A DNA stretch of 64,000 bases, taken from positions 4,843,001 through 4,907,000 of the forward strand of contig NZ_CP059322.2 in assembly GCF_013694245.2 (NCBI RefSeq), in the 5' to 3' direction. Each line of letters opens with the position of its first letter. The stretch's first letter is position 1. This DNA is from Micromonospora ferruginea (GTDB taxonomy: Bacteria; Actinomycetota; Actinomycetes; Mycobacteriales; Micromonosporaceae). The position numbers and the translations under genes are program-made. The notes beneath the pieces were generated by a model that was given only the letters and a program-made list of their open reading frames with translations, was not told the origin of the DNA and did not search any database. Below are positions 55,201-63,722 of the stretch, piece after piece.

Positions 55201-56189
55201 AGCGCGCAGGTCGCCGAGACCTCGCCGCCGTCGAGCACCACCACCACGTGCGGCGCGGTGGTGAGCGGCTTCGCCTCGGGGGCGAACCGGGGACGCCCGC
55301 CCAGCTCGTTGGCGAGCGCCGACTCCGCCTCGCTCAGCCCGGCGAAGACCATCCGGCGGGCGCCGGCCGCGTCCGTACGCCCCGGGTGCTGGGCGTGCGG
55401 CAGCCACTTGACCCAGTCCCAGGCCGGCTGCCGGTCCGGCGCGGCCACCACGACCACCAGCAGGTCCTCCGGCGCGTGGAACGTGACCAACTGGCCCAGC
55501 GCGGCCCGGGCCAGGTCGAGCACCGCGTCCCGGTCGCCGCGCAGCGCGATCCGGCTGAACGCGCGCAGCGACAGCGCGGTCGGCAGCTCCGGCACGCTGG
55601 AGTGGGCCCGGACGAACCGGCGCAGCGCGATCGCGCTCATCGGCTCCAGGTCCTCCACCGGCTTGGTCTCCGGCGGCACGATCTCCACCGCCAGCCGCTG
55701 CGGACCGAGCGCGATCCGCACCTCGCCGAAGTCGTCCTCGGTGATCCGCCGCTCCCACAGCCGGCGCGAGGCGGCGATCGACCAGAGCGCGTCCGGCTCC
55801 GGGTGCCGCCAGGTCATCGCGGCGCGCTGCTGCTCGGCCGCCCGCCGGGTGCGCTTGCGCATCTGCGCCAGGTAGCGCATGTAGTCGCGCCGCTGGGCGT
55901 TCAGCTCGGCCTTGTCGTTGCCGCCGTTGCCGAGCGTGCCGAGCGCCATGCCCAGCATCGACACGCCGAACAGGCCACCGGCCACGTAGGTCATCATGCC
56001 GCCGCCCCGGCCGGCGTAGAGGAAGGCCATCGCGCCGACGCCGCACAGCATCGGCAGGATCATCAGCACCTGCCCCATGCCCTTGGCCTGCGGCTCCGGC
56101 AGCTCGGGCGGGGACTCCAGCAGCACCTCGCCGCGTGGCAGCGCCGGCCCCGGTTGACGCGGCAGTCGGCGGAACACCACCGTACTCAC
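52224..56189 (-). CDS. eccC: EccC, FtsK/SpoIIIE-type ATPase of type VII secretion (fused EccCa-EccCb)
   Basis: 1321 aa from GTG at 56187-56189, with GGGGAG upstream; a longer frame to 56258 lacks a ribosome site. Two N-terminal membrane helices (about 45-90) are followed by three ATPase domains with Walker A motifs at about residues 481 (GATGSGKSE), 838 (GASLSGKST) and 1123 (GDAECGKTN). The third deviates from the consensus, as is usual in EccC. The single-chain form contrasts with split EccCa/EccCb of ESX-1. It drives substrate recognition and export. The two esx genes follow on the same strand. Confidence 0.96.
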   Translation of the reverse strand: MSTVVFRRLPRQPGPALPRGEVLLESPPELPEPQAKGMGQVLMILPMLCGVGAMAFLYAGRGGGMMTYVAGGLFGVSMLGMALGTLGNGGNDKAELNAQRRDYMRYLAQMRKRTRRAAEQQRAAMTWRHPEPDALWSIAASRRLWERRITEDDFGEVRIALGPQRLAVEIVPPETKPVEDLEPMSAIALRRFVRAHSSVPELPTALSLRAFSRIALRGDRDAVLDLARAALGQLVTFHAPEDLLVVVVAAPDRQPAWDWVKWLPHAQHPGRTDAAGARRMVFAGLSEAESALANELGGRPRFAPEAKPLTTAPHVVVVLDGGEVSATCALTGPGLLGATVVDLSGAVPRDAGRWLLCLDTGDGSGLDLVRGATSSRLGRPDRLTLTAAEGLARQIAPFRLSQQQGASTDEPLARSMELPDLLGVGDAATVDTRQTWRPRSQRDRLRIPLGLGPDGNVVELDFKESAHEGMGPHGLVIGATGSGKSELLRTVVGALAVTHSSEELNFVLVDFKGGATFASLDALPHTSAVITNLSDELPLVDRMRDALAGEMNRRQEVLRAAGNYVSRYDYEKARAAGEPLEPMPSLLIICDEFSELLAAKPDFIDLFVMIGRLGRSLGVHLLLASQRLEEGKLRGLDTHLSYRIGLRTFSAVESRIVLGVPDAYELPSAPGHGYLKTDTATMLRFRAAYVSGPYRAPGQVQRSTRAQVQRRIVPYGIDYVPVPALPTSAEATPEPEQAGDGKAVSMLDVLIGQLKGRGRPAHQVWLPPLAEPSGLAELLPPLSVHPTFGLTTADWPGRGRLAVPVGIVDRPYEQRRDPMMVDLAGAGGNVVIVGASLSGKSTMLRSMLASLALTHTPREVQFFCLDFGGGALRSLDGLPHTSGVAGRRDVEAVRRTVAEVVAVIDERETRFTQHGIDSVASYRRRRAAGEFADDPFGDVFLVVDGWNTLRQEYEELEQTITNLANRGLGFGVHVVITAVRWAEIRINMRDLLGTKLELRLGDPSESEIDRRAAQNVPVGAPGRGLTRDKLHFLTAISRIDGKRDVEDLTEASIALAGHLATNWPGRPAPKVRLLPRRLTAGELARVVDRAAPGIPVGVNESALAPVYLDLASEPHLTVFGDAECGKTNLLRLIARGIAERYTPAQARLVIADYRRGLLGAVEGDHLLDYAPSNQVFSQGLGSIRSALQNRLPGPDVTTAQLRDRSWWKGPELYILVDDYDLVASGGNNPLSALHELLPQARDIGLHLIVTRRVGGVARALYEPVLQRLRELDSPGLLMSGSREEGAVFGNLRPSPQPPGRGTLVRRRDGQQLIQTAWTEPA

Positions 56190-56344
56190 GGCTCTCCCCT
56201 CCCCAGAAGGTCTGCCACCGGCGGCGAGCGTCGGGTGGGCAACCTGTGCGACCGCCATCGTAGGTAATCTCCCGGAGGCGTCGTGGACCCGTGGGGGCGA
56301 CGCCGACGGCCGGGTGGATCGTAGGCGAGCACGAGGAGGCCACT

Positions 56345-57742
56345 GTGGCGACGAAGACGGCGACCGGCGGGCTGAGCCGGATCACCATCGTGGCGCCGCG
56401 CACCAGGATGGATCTGGCGCTGCCGGCCGACGTGCCGTTGGCCGACCTGCTGCCCACGCTGCTGCGCTACGCCGGCGAGGATCTCGCCGACGAGGGTGTG
56501 CGGCACGGCGGGTGGAGCCTGTCCCGGCTGGGCGGGCAGCCGCTCGACGGCGGGCGCACCGCCGCGCAGCTCGGCGTCCGCGACGGCGAGGTGCTCTACT
56601 TCAACCCCCGCGCCGCCACCGCCCCCGAGATCGTCTTCGACGACGTGGTCGACGCCGTGGCCACCTCCACCACCCAGCGGGCCGGCGCCTGGCAGGTGGG
56701 CACCACCCGGGCGTACGCGGTGCTGCTCGCCTCCTCGGCGCTGGCCGCCGGCGCGGTCGCGACGCTGTTCGCCGGCCCGCCGCACCTGCCCGGCGCGGTG
56801 GCCGCCCTGGTGGTCGCGGTCGCCCTGCTGGTCGGCGCCGCGGTGCTGTCCCGGGCGGCCGGCGACAGCCGCACCGGCGCGGTGCTGGCCCTGGTCGGGG
56901 TCGGCTACGCGGCGGTCGGCGGCCTGCTGGTGCTCGCCGGTGACCGGCCGCTCGACGGGCTGGCCAGCCCGCACGTGCTGCTCGCCGGCACCGCGGTGGT
57001 GCTCTTCGCCGCGCTCGCCGCGCTCGCCGTCGGGGACCGGTTGCCGCTCTTCCTCGGCGCCGTCGGGGTGGGCGCGGCGGTCGGCTTCGGCGCGGTGCTC
57101 AGCCTGGCGTTCGACATCGACGCGGCCGCGTCGGCGGCGGTGGTGGCCGCGGTGGCGTTCGGCGCGCTCCCGGCGCTGCCGATGCTCGCCTACCGCCTCG
57201 CCCGGCTGCCGGTGCCGTCGATCCCGACCGGCCCGGAGGACCTGAAGACGGACACCGAGTCGGTGGACGGGCCGTCGGTGCTGCGCAACAGCGAGCGCGC
57301 CGACGCGTACCTCACCGGTCTGCTCTGGACCGTCTCCCTGCTGGTGCTCTGCGGCGAGGTGGTGCTCGCCGCCGACGGCCGGCTGCCGGCGATCCTGCTC
57401 TGCCTGGTGCTGGCCCTGCTGTCGTTGCTGCGGGCCCGCCCGTTCCTCGGCCGGGGCCAGCGCACCCCGGTGCTGCTCGCCGGCACCGCCGGCCTCGGGC
57501 TGACCGCGTGGGCGGTCTTCGACGCCGGCTCGCTGCCGGTCCGGCTGGGGCTGATCCTGGGCGGCCTGACCGTGGTGGCGATGATCAGCCTGGTCTACGG
57601 GCTGACCGTGGCCGGCAAGCGGATCTCCCCGGTCTGGGGCCGCACCCTGGACATCGTCGAGATCCTGCTGATCATCGCCCTGGTGCCGCTGGCCGTCTGG
57701 GTCTGCGGCATGTACGGCTGGATCGTCAACCTTCGACCGTGA
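56345..57742 (+). CDS. eccD: EccD, type VII secretion integral membrane protein
   Basis: 465 aa from GTG 56345 with GAGGAGG upstream. An N-terminal ubiquitin-like (YukD) domain about 5-90 (GLSRITIVAPRTRMDLALPA, GQPLDGGRTAAQLGVRDGEVLYF) precedes eleven hydrophobic helices that fill the rest, as in EccD of mycobacterial ESX systems, where two EccD per EccC form the pore. It is divergent from eccC (155-bp gap) and convergent with eccE (17-bp overlap). Confidence 0.94.
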   Translation: MATKTATGGLSRITIVAPRTRMDLALPADVPLADLLPTLLRYAGEDLADEGVRHGGWSLSRLGGQPLDGGRTAAQLGVRDGEVLYFNPRAATAPEIVFDDVVDAVATSTTQRAGAWQVGTTRAYAVLLASSALAAGAVATLFAGPPHLPGAVAALVVAVALLVGAAVLSRAAGDSRTGAVLALVGVGYAAVGGLLVLAGDRPLDGLASPHVLLAGTAVVLFAALAALAVGDRLPLFLGAVGVGAAVGFGAVLSLAFDIDAAASAAVVAAVAFGALPALPMLAYRLARLPVPSIPTGPEDLKTDTESVDGPSVLRNSERADAYLTGLLWTVSLLVLCGEVVLAADGRLPAILLCLVLALLSLLRARPFLGRGQRTPVLLAGTAGLGLTAWAVFDAGSLPVRLGLILGGLTVVAMISLVYGLTVAGKRISPVWGRTLDIVEILLIIALVPLAVWVCGMYGWIVNLRP

Positions 57743-58901
57743 CGGTGCCCATCGCGGTGCCGACCGGCGCGGTCGCGTAGACGCCGGGGCCATGCTGGCC
57801 GTCCAGCGGGCGGGCCGGCACACCGGCCCGTCGGGCCGTCTCCCGGACGACCTTCACCAGCGCCTCGGCGTGCCCGTCCATGGCCGCCACCCGCAGCAGC
57901 GGCGGGATCCGCCGGCCGCCGGGGAGCACCACGGCGGCGACCGTGTGCGACGGCGCGGAGGTGGAGGTGACGGCGTCCACCAGCGCGCCCAGCGAGCCGT
58001 TGGGGCGCAGCCGCAACGCCAGGCAGCGCTGCGTCCAGCCGCCGCCGCGCAGGCTGGTCCAGGTCTCCGCCGGTGACTCCGGGGCCAGGTCCAGCCCGGC
58101 GCCGGAGACCACCGCCGCGTGCAGCTCGTCGCGGCCGAGCACCCGGTGGGCGAGCCCGGCCGCGTTGAGCGCCTTGCCGAGCCGGCCCACCCCGGCCGCC
58201 ACCGTCCGGTGCACGCCGCGCAGCCCGCCGCCGCGGGTCACCGTCTCGGTGCGGGCGTCGCCCACCGACAGGCGCAGCGCCACCCACACCGTGCGGTGCG
58301 CCGCGGGCGGCGCGCCCGGCGCGGGGTACCAGACCAGGGTGTGCGAGACGACCTGGGTCTGGGTGACCGGGCCGGCGAAGTCGGCGAGCACCGCGAGCGC
58401 CCGGTCGACGGTCGCCGCCTCGATCGACCCGGCGGGTGCTCCCGGGCGGCCGGTCAGCGCCACCGCGGCGAACCAGCCGCGGTCGTCCTGGCCGATGCCG
58501 AGCCGGGTCCCGCGCTCGGTCAGCTCCACCACGGTCAGCTCCGGGGCGAGCGCGGCCAGCCGGGGGTCACCACCGGGCACCGCGCCCCGGGCCCGCTCGC
58601 GGCGCCGACGCAGCCGACGGCGCAGCATCAGGTCCTCGTACCACCAGCGGCCGCCCCGCCGGGCGAACGCGGCCACCACGGTCAGCAGCGCCGTCGCCCC
58701 GACGCCGGCGAGCAGCCAGACCGGGCCGGCGGTGGCGAACCAGACGGCGAGCGCGGCGCACTCGACCACGACGAGCTGGCCGACGACGACCGGGCCGAGC
58801 CGCCCCCGCCGGCGCTTGTCGGCCGGGGTGACCGGCCGGTCCGCCGGCACGGCGGCGGGGGCGGTGGCCGTACGACCGGGTGGCGCCTGGAGCTGCGTCA
58901 T
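57726..58901 (-). CDS. eccE: EccE, type VII secretion membrane protein
   Basis: 391 aa from ATG at 58899-58901. A cytoplasmic basic N-terminus, two close helices (LGPVVVGQLVVVECAALAVWF, VWLLAGVGATALLTVVAAFA), then the EccE-type soluble domain with a Trp-rich start (GRRGGRWWYEDLMLRRRLRR region). The family is poorly conserved, so the call rests on the topology and on lying between eccD and eccB. Its 3' end overlaps eccD in antisense by 17 bp. Confidence 0.82.
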   Translation of the reverse strand: MTQLQAPPGRTATAPAAVPADRPVTPADKRRRGRLGPVVVGQLVVVECAALAVWFATAGPVWLLAGVGATALLTVVAAFARRGGRWWYEDLMLRRRLRRRRERARGAVPGGDPRLAALAPELTVVELTERGTRLGIGQDDRGWFAAVALTGRPGAPAGSIEAATVDRALAVLADFAGPVTQTQVVSHTLVWYPAPGAPPAAHRTVWVALRLSVGDARTETVTRGGGLRGVHRTVAAGVGRLGKALNAAGLAHRVLGRDELHAAVVSGAGLDLAPESPAETWTSLRGGGWTQRCLALRLRPNGSLGALVDAVTSTSAPSHTVAAVVLPGGRRIPPLLRVAAMDGHAEALVKVVRETARRAGVPARPLDGQHGPGVYATAPVGTAMGTVTVEG

Positions 58902-59062
58902 CGGTGAGCGTCCCTTCTGGACATCCTGGGCATCCGCCGGCGGGGTGCGTCGTCGCGAGGTGGACGGGGTCCGGCGCACCCCCGACGGCCCCTTATCGTA
59001 GGGAAGCCCGCGACGCTGTTCGGACCTGATCGTCGCGGACCCACCCCTGCCGGAGGTTAGTC

Positions 59063-60532
59063 ATGCGGACCCGCCGCGATCAGGTGCAGGCGTACCGCTT
59101 CGTCACCCGCCGCATCGTCTCCGCGCTGCTCGCCGGCGATCCGGAGACCAACGACCTGCCGATGCGCCGCCTCGGCATGGCGGTGTTCGGCAGCGTCATC
59201 GCGGCGGCCGTGGTGCTCGGCGGCGTCGGCGCGTACGGGCAGCTCACCAGCAACTCCGCCCCGCTGGCCGCGAACACGGTGGTGATCGAGCGGGAGACCG
59301 GCGCCACCTACTACTTCGGCGACGACCAGGTGCTGCACCCGACGCTCAACTACGCCTCGGCGCGGCTCGTGGTCAACGACGCCGGTGCCGAGGTGCGCAC
59401 CATGTCCCAGGCGTCGATCAAGGACCGGCCACGCGGCCGGATGGTCGGCATCGTGGGCGCGCCGGACGACCTGCCGGACCGCAGGTCGCTGGTCGGGCTC
59501 CCCTGGTCGGTCTGCGACGTGCCGGACCCCAACGACCCGCAGCGCTCGACCACCCGGCTGCTGATCGACCGGCCGCCGGCCGGCGGCACGCCGCTCACCG
59601 ACCAGGCCGTGCTGGTCCGCACCAACGACGCCCGCTTCCTGCTCACCGGCGGTTCCCGGCTGCGCATCGCCGGTGACGAGCAGGCGCTGGCCGCGTTGCG
59701 GATGACCGGCGCGACAAACCTCGCCGTCGGGCAGCAGTTGCTCAACGCGGTGCCGGTGGGCCCGGTGCTGCGCAAGCCCACGATCGAGTCCGACGGCCGC
59801 CCGAGCGGGCTCACCGTGGCCGACCGGCCGGCCCGGATCGGGCAGGTCTACCAGGCCGCCGGCCAGCACTACGTCCTCACCCGGCAGGGTCTGGCCACGG
59901 TCCGTGAGGTGACCGCGCTGCTGCTGCTCGGCGGCGGCGGGGAGGCGATCGACATCTCCCCGGACGAGGCCGGCCGGCTTTACACCGACCAGCGGCTGGA
60001 GCCGGAGGGGCTGCCGGCCCGGATGCCCACGCTGCACGAGGTGCGGATCGGGCGCACCGTGCTGTGCGCCACCTACCGGTCCGGTCCGGCCGGTGAGCCG
60101 CCGACCACCACGCTGGAGGTCTTCGACTCGCCGCCGGCGGAGCTGACCGCGTCGACCGCGGTGCCGGCGCGGCAGGGCGACCGGGACGCGGTCCGCACCG
60201 CCGAGAGCGTGTTGCTGCCCGGCGGCAAGGGCGTGCTGGTGCAGGCCACCGCCGGGGAGAGCGGCAAGCCGGCGGCCGGCGCCACGGTCTACCTGATCAC
60301 CGCGCAGGGGATCCGCTATCCGCTCGGCACCGACGGCGGCGACGCCCGCGGCGCGCTCGGCTACGGCGACGTCACGCCGGTGGCGGTGCCCGCCTCGCTG
60401 CTGGCGCTGGTGCCGACCGGGCCGACCCTGGACCGGGGCGACGCGCTGGCCTACTTCGACGCGGGGGCCGCGCCGGCGGGCACCGCCTCACCCTCGGCCG
60501 GCGGCGCGGCGGCCCAGGTCCAGGGCGGCTGA
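59063..60532 (+). CDS. eccB: EccB, type VII secretion periplasmic-side core component
   Basis: 489 aa from ATG 59063 with GGAGG six bases upstream. The EccB start signature is clear (MRTRRDQVQAYRFVTRRIVSALL), followed by one membrane helix (about 38-60) and a long extracytoplasmic domain with repeated beta motifs, two Cys pairs and a Pro/Ala-rich tail. In the ESX complex EccB links protomers on the outer side. Divergent from eccE; possible -10 TATCGT at 58994-58999. The three downstream-oriented genes to 62297 may form one transcript with it. Confidence 0.95.
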   Translation: MRTRRDQVQAYRFVTRRIVSALLAGDPETNDLPMRRLGMAVFGSVIAAAVVLGGVGAYGQLTSNSAPLAANTVVIERETGATYYFGDDQVLHPTLNYASARLVVNDAGAEVRTMSQASIKDRPRGRMVGIVGAPDDLPDRRSLVGLPWSVCDVPDPNDPQRSTTRLLIDRPPAGGTPLTDQAVLVRTNDARFLLTGGSRLRIAGDEQALAALRMTGATNLAVGQQLLNAVPVGPVLRKPTIESDGRPSGLTVADRPARIGQVYQAAGQHYVLTRQGLATVREVTALLLLGGGGEAIDISPDEAGRLYTDQRLEPEGLPARMPTLHEVRIGRTVLCATYRSGPAGEPPTTTLEVFDSPPAELTASTAVPARQGDRDAVRTAESVLLPGGKGVLVQATAGESGKPAAGATVYLITAQGIRYPLGTDGGDARGALGYGDVTPVAVPASLLALVPTGPTLDRGDALAYFDAGAAPAGTASPSAGGAAAQVQGG

Positions 60533-60649
60533 CCGCGGGCGGCGACTCCGAAGTGGAGCGGCGTGGTCACGGGTCGCCCGGGCTGGCGCGATTCGACTAA
60601 CCTGAGCATGGCTCCAACGGCTCTCGACGATGACAACGGGGATTCAGCC

Positions 60650-61021
60650 ATGACCGGGCGCACGACAGTGGACGTACTGTCCTTGGAGGACTTCCACAGG
60701 CGGCTTGAGCGGCGTCTGCACGAGGCGGAGTCGGTGCTGCGCAAGCTCAACACCGAGATGCAGTGCCGACCTCCCGCGCTCGGCACGTTCACCGACGCGA
60801 CCGACAACTCGCGTCGCTACTCCGAGATCCACCAGAGCTACGTCGACCACGTCGACCGGCTGCGCCGGGCGGTCCTGGCCGCCCGCGAGGCGACTCACAC
60901 GATCATGACGAACTACAAGACCGCCGAGGCCCGCAACGCCGCCGCGGCGGCCGACATCGCGGCCGCCCTCTCCGGGCTGAACGAGGCGATGAAGCAGCCG
61001 AAGGAGGATCCCCGTGTCTGA
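60650..61021 (+). CDS. Helical protein with YxxxE signal, candidate type VII substrate (partner of the next gene)
   Basis: 123 aa from ATG 60650 with GGGGA upstream; ATG 60608 is an alternative. It is all helical, with a coiled-coil-like heptad pattern (FHRRLERRLHEAESVLRKLN, YVDHVDRLRRAVLAAREATH) and an EspC/PE-like absence of catalytic motifs. The segment Y89-KTA-E93 in a terminal helix fits the YxxxD/E export signal. The stop overlaps the next start by 8 nt. Pairing with the WTG protein encoded next would mimic the usual signal-bearing and WXG partner arrangement. Confidence 0.75.
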   Translation: MTGRTTVDVLSLEDFHRRLERRLHEAESVLRKLNTEMQCRPPALGTFTDATDNSRRYSEIHQSYVDHVDRLRRAVLAAREATHTIMTNYKTAEARNAAAAADIAAALSGLNEAMKQPKEDPRV

Positions 61022-62297
61022 ATACACCCAGCGCTACCAGCACGTCAGCCACGAGGAGCTCTTCCAGGGCGTCAACGCCGGCGACCCGAAGCAGATCGAG
61101 GGCCTGAGCGCCCAGTGGACCTCGCTCAAGAGCACGCTGGACGACCTCACCCGCGACCTCGCCACCGACCTGGACGGGCTGACGAAGACCTGGACCGGTG
61201 ACGCCGCGCGCGAGTTCCAGCGCCGGCTCACCATGGTCTCCGGCTACGCCGGCAACCTGGCCGAGGGCATGACCGGCATCCGGCAGGCGCTCGACATGAT
61301 GGCCGGCGACCTGCGCGCCGCCCAGACCACGGCGGAGAGCCCGGAGAAGACCGACGACAACGACAAGCTGCTCTCCGGCGCCGGCAAGGGCTTCCTGCTC
61401 GGCGGCGCGCCGGGTGCGGTGATCGGCGGCATCATCGGCCACCAGCAGGACGAGGCCGAGCAGGAGAAGGCGCACCAGCGGATGGTGCAGGTGGTGGCGA
61501 AGCTGGCCGAGGGTTACGACTTCTCGGCGTACGGCCGGATCGTCGTGCCGGAGCCACCCGAGAGCGAGCTGCCCGGCCACAACGACCGCAGCGGCCCGAC
61601 GCTGCACGACGGCCCGTCGGTCAAGACGCCGTCGTCCGGCCCGGGCCTGGGCAGCTTCGGTCCCGGGGCGAGCGGCACCGCGACCACGTCGGGCGTGCAC
61701 CACACGGCCCCGACCAGCGGCACGCCGGGCGACGGCGGGCCGGGCAGCGGCACTCCGGGCGGCCAGCCCGGCGCGGGCGCCCCGGGCTCGGTCACCACCG
61801 GCGGCACGGTCGACCCGACCGGCACCTCGCTGGCCGGCGCCGGCCCGCTGCCCAACACCACAGGCGTCCCGACGGTCGGTGGCGGCGCGGGCTTCGGTCC
61901 GGGCGGCGGCAACCCGTCGACCCTGACGGCCGGTGGGGGCGGCGGCGGCCTGTTCGGCGGTCCCGGCGTGCTCAGCACCGGCTCCCTCGCCGGCACCGGC
62001 CCCAACGCGGCGTCCTCGGCCCGGATCGGTGGTGTGCCCGGCGCGGAGAGCCGGTCGGCGGCCGGCACCGGGCGGCTGACGTCCGGCCGTGGCGTGACCA
62101 TCGGGGCGGAGGGCAGGTCGACCGGCCGCGCCGGCGCCACCGGGCGCCCCGCGATGGCCGGCCGCAACGGCGTGCTGGGCGGGCGTGGCACCTCCGACGA
62201 CGACGAGTCGGAGGGCCGGCTGACCTGGCTCACCGAGGACGAGATGGTCTGGGGCGACGGTCGGGCCGCCCCACCGCCGGTGCTCGGCGGCAACTGA
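61014..62297 (+). CDS. Large WXG-type protein with Gly/Pro/Thr-rich tail, candidate type VII secreted effector or surface protein
   Basis: 427 aa from GTG 61014 with AAGGAGG upstream. The N-terminal helical hairpin (about 20-110) contains W60-T-G62 (TKTWTGDAAREFQ), the WXG signature. A glycine-rich hydrophobic patch follows (LLSGAGKGFLLGGAPGAVIGGIIG, 123-145), then a disordered Pro/Gly/Thr tail from about 185, ending in the acidic conserved-looking LTWLTEDEMVWGDG. It lacks its own YxxxD/E, which its neighbour supplies. The length and tail are unusual for the 100-aa family; enzyme motifs are not visible. Confidence 0.82.
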   Translation: MSEYTQRYQHVSHEELFQGVNAGDPKQIEGLSAQWTSLKSTLDDLTRDLATDLDGLTKTWTGDAAREFQRRLTMVSGYAGNLAEGMTGIRQALDMMAGDLRAAQTTAESPEKTDDNDKLLSGAGKGFLLGGAPGAVIGGIIGHQQDEAEQEKAHQRMVQVVAKLAEGYDFSAYGRIVVPEPPESELPGHNDRSGPTLHDGPSVKTPSSGPGLGSFGPGASGTATTSGVHHTAPTSGTPGDGGPGSGTPGGQPGAGAPGSVTTGGTVDPTGTSLAGAGPLPNTTGVPTVGGGAGFGPGGGNPSTLTAGGGGGGLFGGPGVLSTGSLAGTGPNAASSARIGGVPGAESRSAAGTGRLTSGRGVTIGAEGRSTGRAGATGRPAMAGRNGVLGGRGTSDDDESEGRLTWLTEDEMVWGDGRAAPPPVLGGN

Positions 62298-62309
62298 CCC
62301 GGTCGACGG

Positions 62310-62347
62310 GCACGGCGCGGCATCCCATCGCGGGTGCCGCGCCGTGC
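62310..62347. terminator. Terminator between the WXG-type gene and the lipocalin gene
   Basis: GCACGGCGCGGC (62310-62321) pairs with GCCGCGCCGTGC (62336-62347) over 12 bp around a 14-nt loop, between convergent stops. Confidence 0.8.
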
Positions 62348-62364
62348 TCGTCGTCGGGGGCCGG

Positions 62365-62967
62365 TCAGCAGAACGCGCCGGCCCGGGCGCCGCCGTCCTG
62401 CCGGGTGGTGCGGAAGTCGCAGAGGTCGTAGCCGTTGTCGGTGAGCGTCGCCTTGACGTCGGCGAGCTGCGTCGGGTCCAGTGCCGCCTCGCGGGAGAGC
62501 ACGAAGCCGCTGCTGCGGTCCGGGTCGCCGACGACCGCCCACCGGTAGTCCGGGTCCAGCCCGATGACCACGTAGTTCGGGCCACCGAGGTAGATCCACC
62601 GACCACCGAGGTTGACGAACGAGACGGTCAGCGCCGAGTCGGCGGGCGGGTTCTCGCTGCGGGCCCGCCCGGTCACCGTGCTGGTGGTGCCGATGATCGT
62701 CCGGCAGGTGTTGCGGACGCCGACGGTGCCGTCGGGCTGGACGTCGTACCGGGCCTTGACGTTCTTGAAGCACTGGATCTCGAACCACTGCGGGATCGCC
62801 GCCACCTGGTACCAGTCGCCGGCGTACCGGTCGACGTCGACGTCGGCGACCGGGCGCAGCGGCCCGGTGTCGACCGCGGTGGTCGCGGCGTGGGCCGGGG
62901 TGGCGCCCAGGACGGTGGCGGCGGTCAGCGCGGCGACCAGCGCGGTGGCGGTGCGGCGTGCTCCCAT
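62365..62967 (-). CDS. Secreted lipocalin (Blc-type)
   Basis: 200 aa from ATG at 62965-62967 with GAGGAGAAG upstream. Signal peptide ending near AHAA (27). The lipocalin start motif GDWYQVAAIP (G-x-W) and later VGDPDRSSGFVLSR match bacterial lipocalins of the Blc type, an eight-stranded barrel for lipid-like ligands in the envelope. Four Cys are present, which may make disulfides. There is no lipobox, unlike E. coli Blc, so the protein is probably released. Confidence 0.9.
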   Translation of the reverse strand: MGARRTATALVAALTAATVLGATPAHAATTAVDTGPLRPVADVDVDRYAGDWYQVAAIPQWFEIQCFKNVKARYDVQPDGTVGVRNTCRTIIGTTSTVTGRARSENPPADSALTVSFVNLGGRWIYLGGPNYVVIGLDPDYRWAVVGDPDRSSGFVLSREAALDPTQLADVKATLTDNGYDLCDFRTTRQDGGARAGAFC

Positions 62968-63169
62968 GGCTTCTCCTCGTGCTCGGGGGTCGACCGCAGC
63001 AGTGCCCGGCCGGCGCCGCCGGAAACTGTCGACAATCTCATCGCCGTCGATGCATCCGTCGACGTCCCCGGGAGCGAAGACAAGGTCCGTCCACAACGAT
63101 CCGTGGGGCGGCTCACGTAACCGGCAAGATCGTCGAGCTGCGGGATCGGCCGCTGACCGATAGGTTGAT

Positions 63170-63583
63170 GTGGTGCTGCCCGTAGCGTTCGCCTCGTCCA
63201 CCTGGACGGCGATGCTGCGTCGGATCGCCCGCACCGCCGTGGCCACCCTCGCGCTGGTCGCCGGCCTGCAGGGCCTGGCCGCCCCGTCCGCCGACGCCAC
63301 CGCGACGACCCGCCCCGCCGTGGCGGTCGCGACCGTCGACATCGGCTCGGCGTCCCCGACGACGATCGGCGGCACGCACGCCGAGCCGGCCCGGGCGGTC
63401 CTCACCGTGGGCACGGCCGTCGCCGCGCCGACCACCGCCCTCGCCGCCCAGCCGGTCACCGGCGGCCCGGCCGTCGCCGACCCGACCGGCGACACCCACG
63501 TCGCGTCGGTTCCGGCCGCCGAGCGGGCGGTCACCGACCCGGGCCGGGCGGCCATCGCCCGTCGCGGGCCGCCGCGCGCCTGA
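63170..63583 (+). CDS. Ala/Thr-rich secreted hypothetical protein
   Basis: 137 aa from GTG 63170; ATG 63212 would give the same signal peptide (MLRRIARTAVATLALVAGL) without the first 14 residues and looks better biologically, but neither has a clear ribosome site. The mature part (about 100 residues) is low-complexity (Ala, Thr, Pro, Val) with no recognised motif and no Cys. Codon third positions are strongly GC, supporting coding. It might be a surface-exposed linker-like protein; no function can be assigned. Confidence 0.5.
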   Translation: MVLPVAFASSTWTAMLRRIARTAVATLALVAGLQGLAAPSADATATTRPAVAVATVDIGSASPTTIGGTHAEPARAVLTVGTAVAAPTTALAAQPVTGGPAVADPTGDTHVASVPAAERAVTDPGRAAIARRGPPRA

Positions 63584-63722
63584 CGGGCCACCTTTCCGGT
63601 ACGCCCCGGCGCGACCTTCCCGTCGCCGCCCGCCGCGCATCCCGTCGCGCCCTGCCGCGCACACCGCCCGACGCCCGGGCCCCATCGTTGCTCGACTCTC
63701 GTTCCACCGTGAGGTGCCGCAG

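Noticed and set aside
52044..56267. A 1407-codon open frame on the plus strand
   Set aside because: It is antisense to eccC; its sequence is Arg/His/Gln/Pro-rich shadow sequence without domains, while the minus strand encodes a complete three-ATPase EccC.
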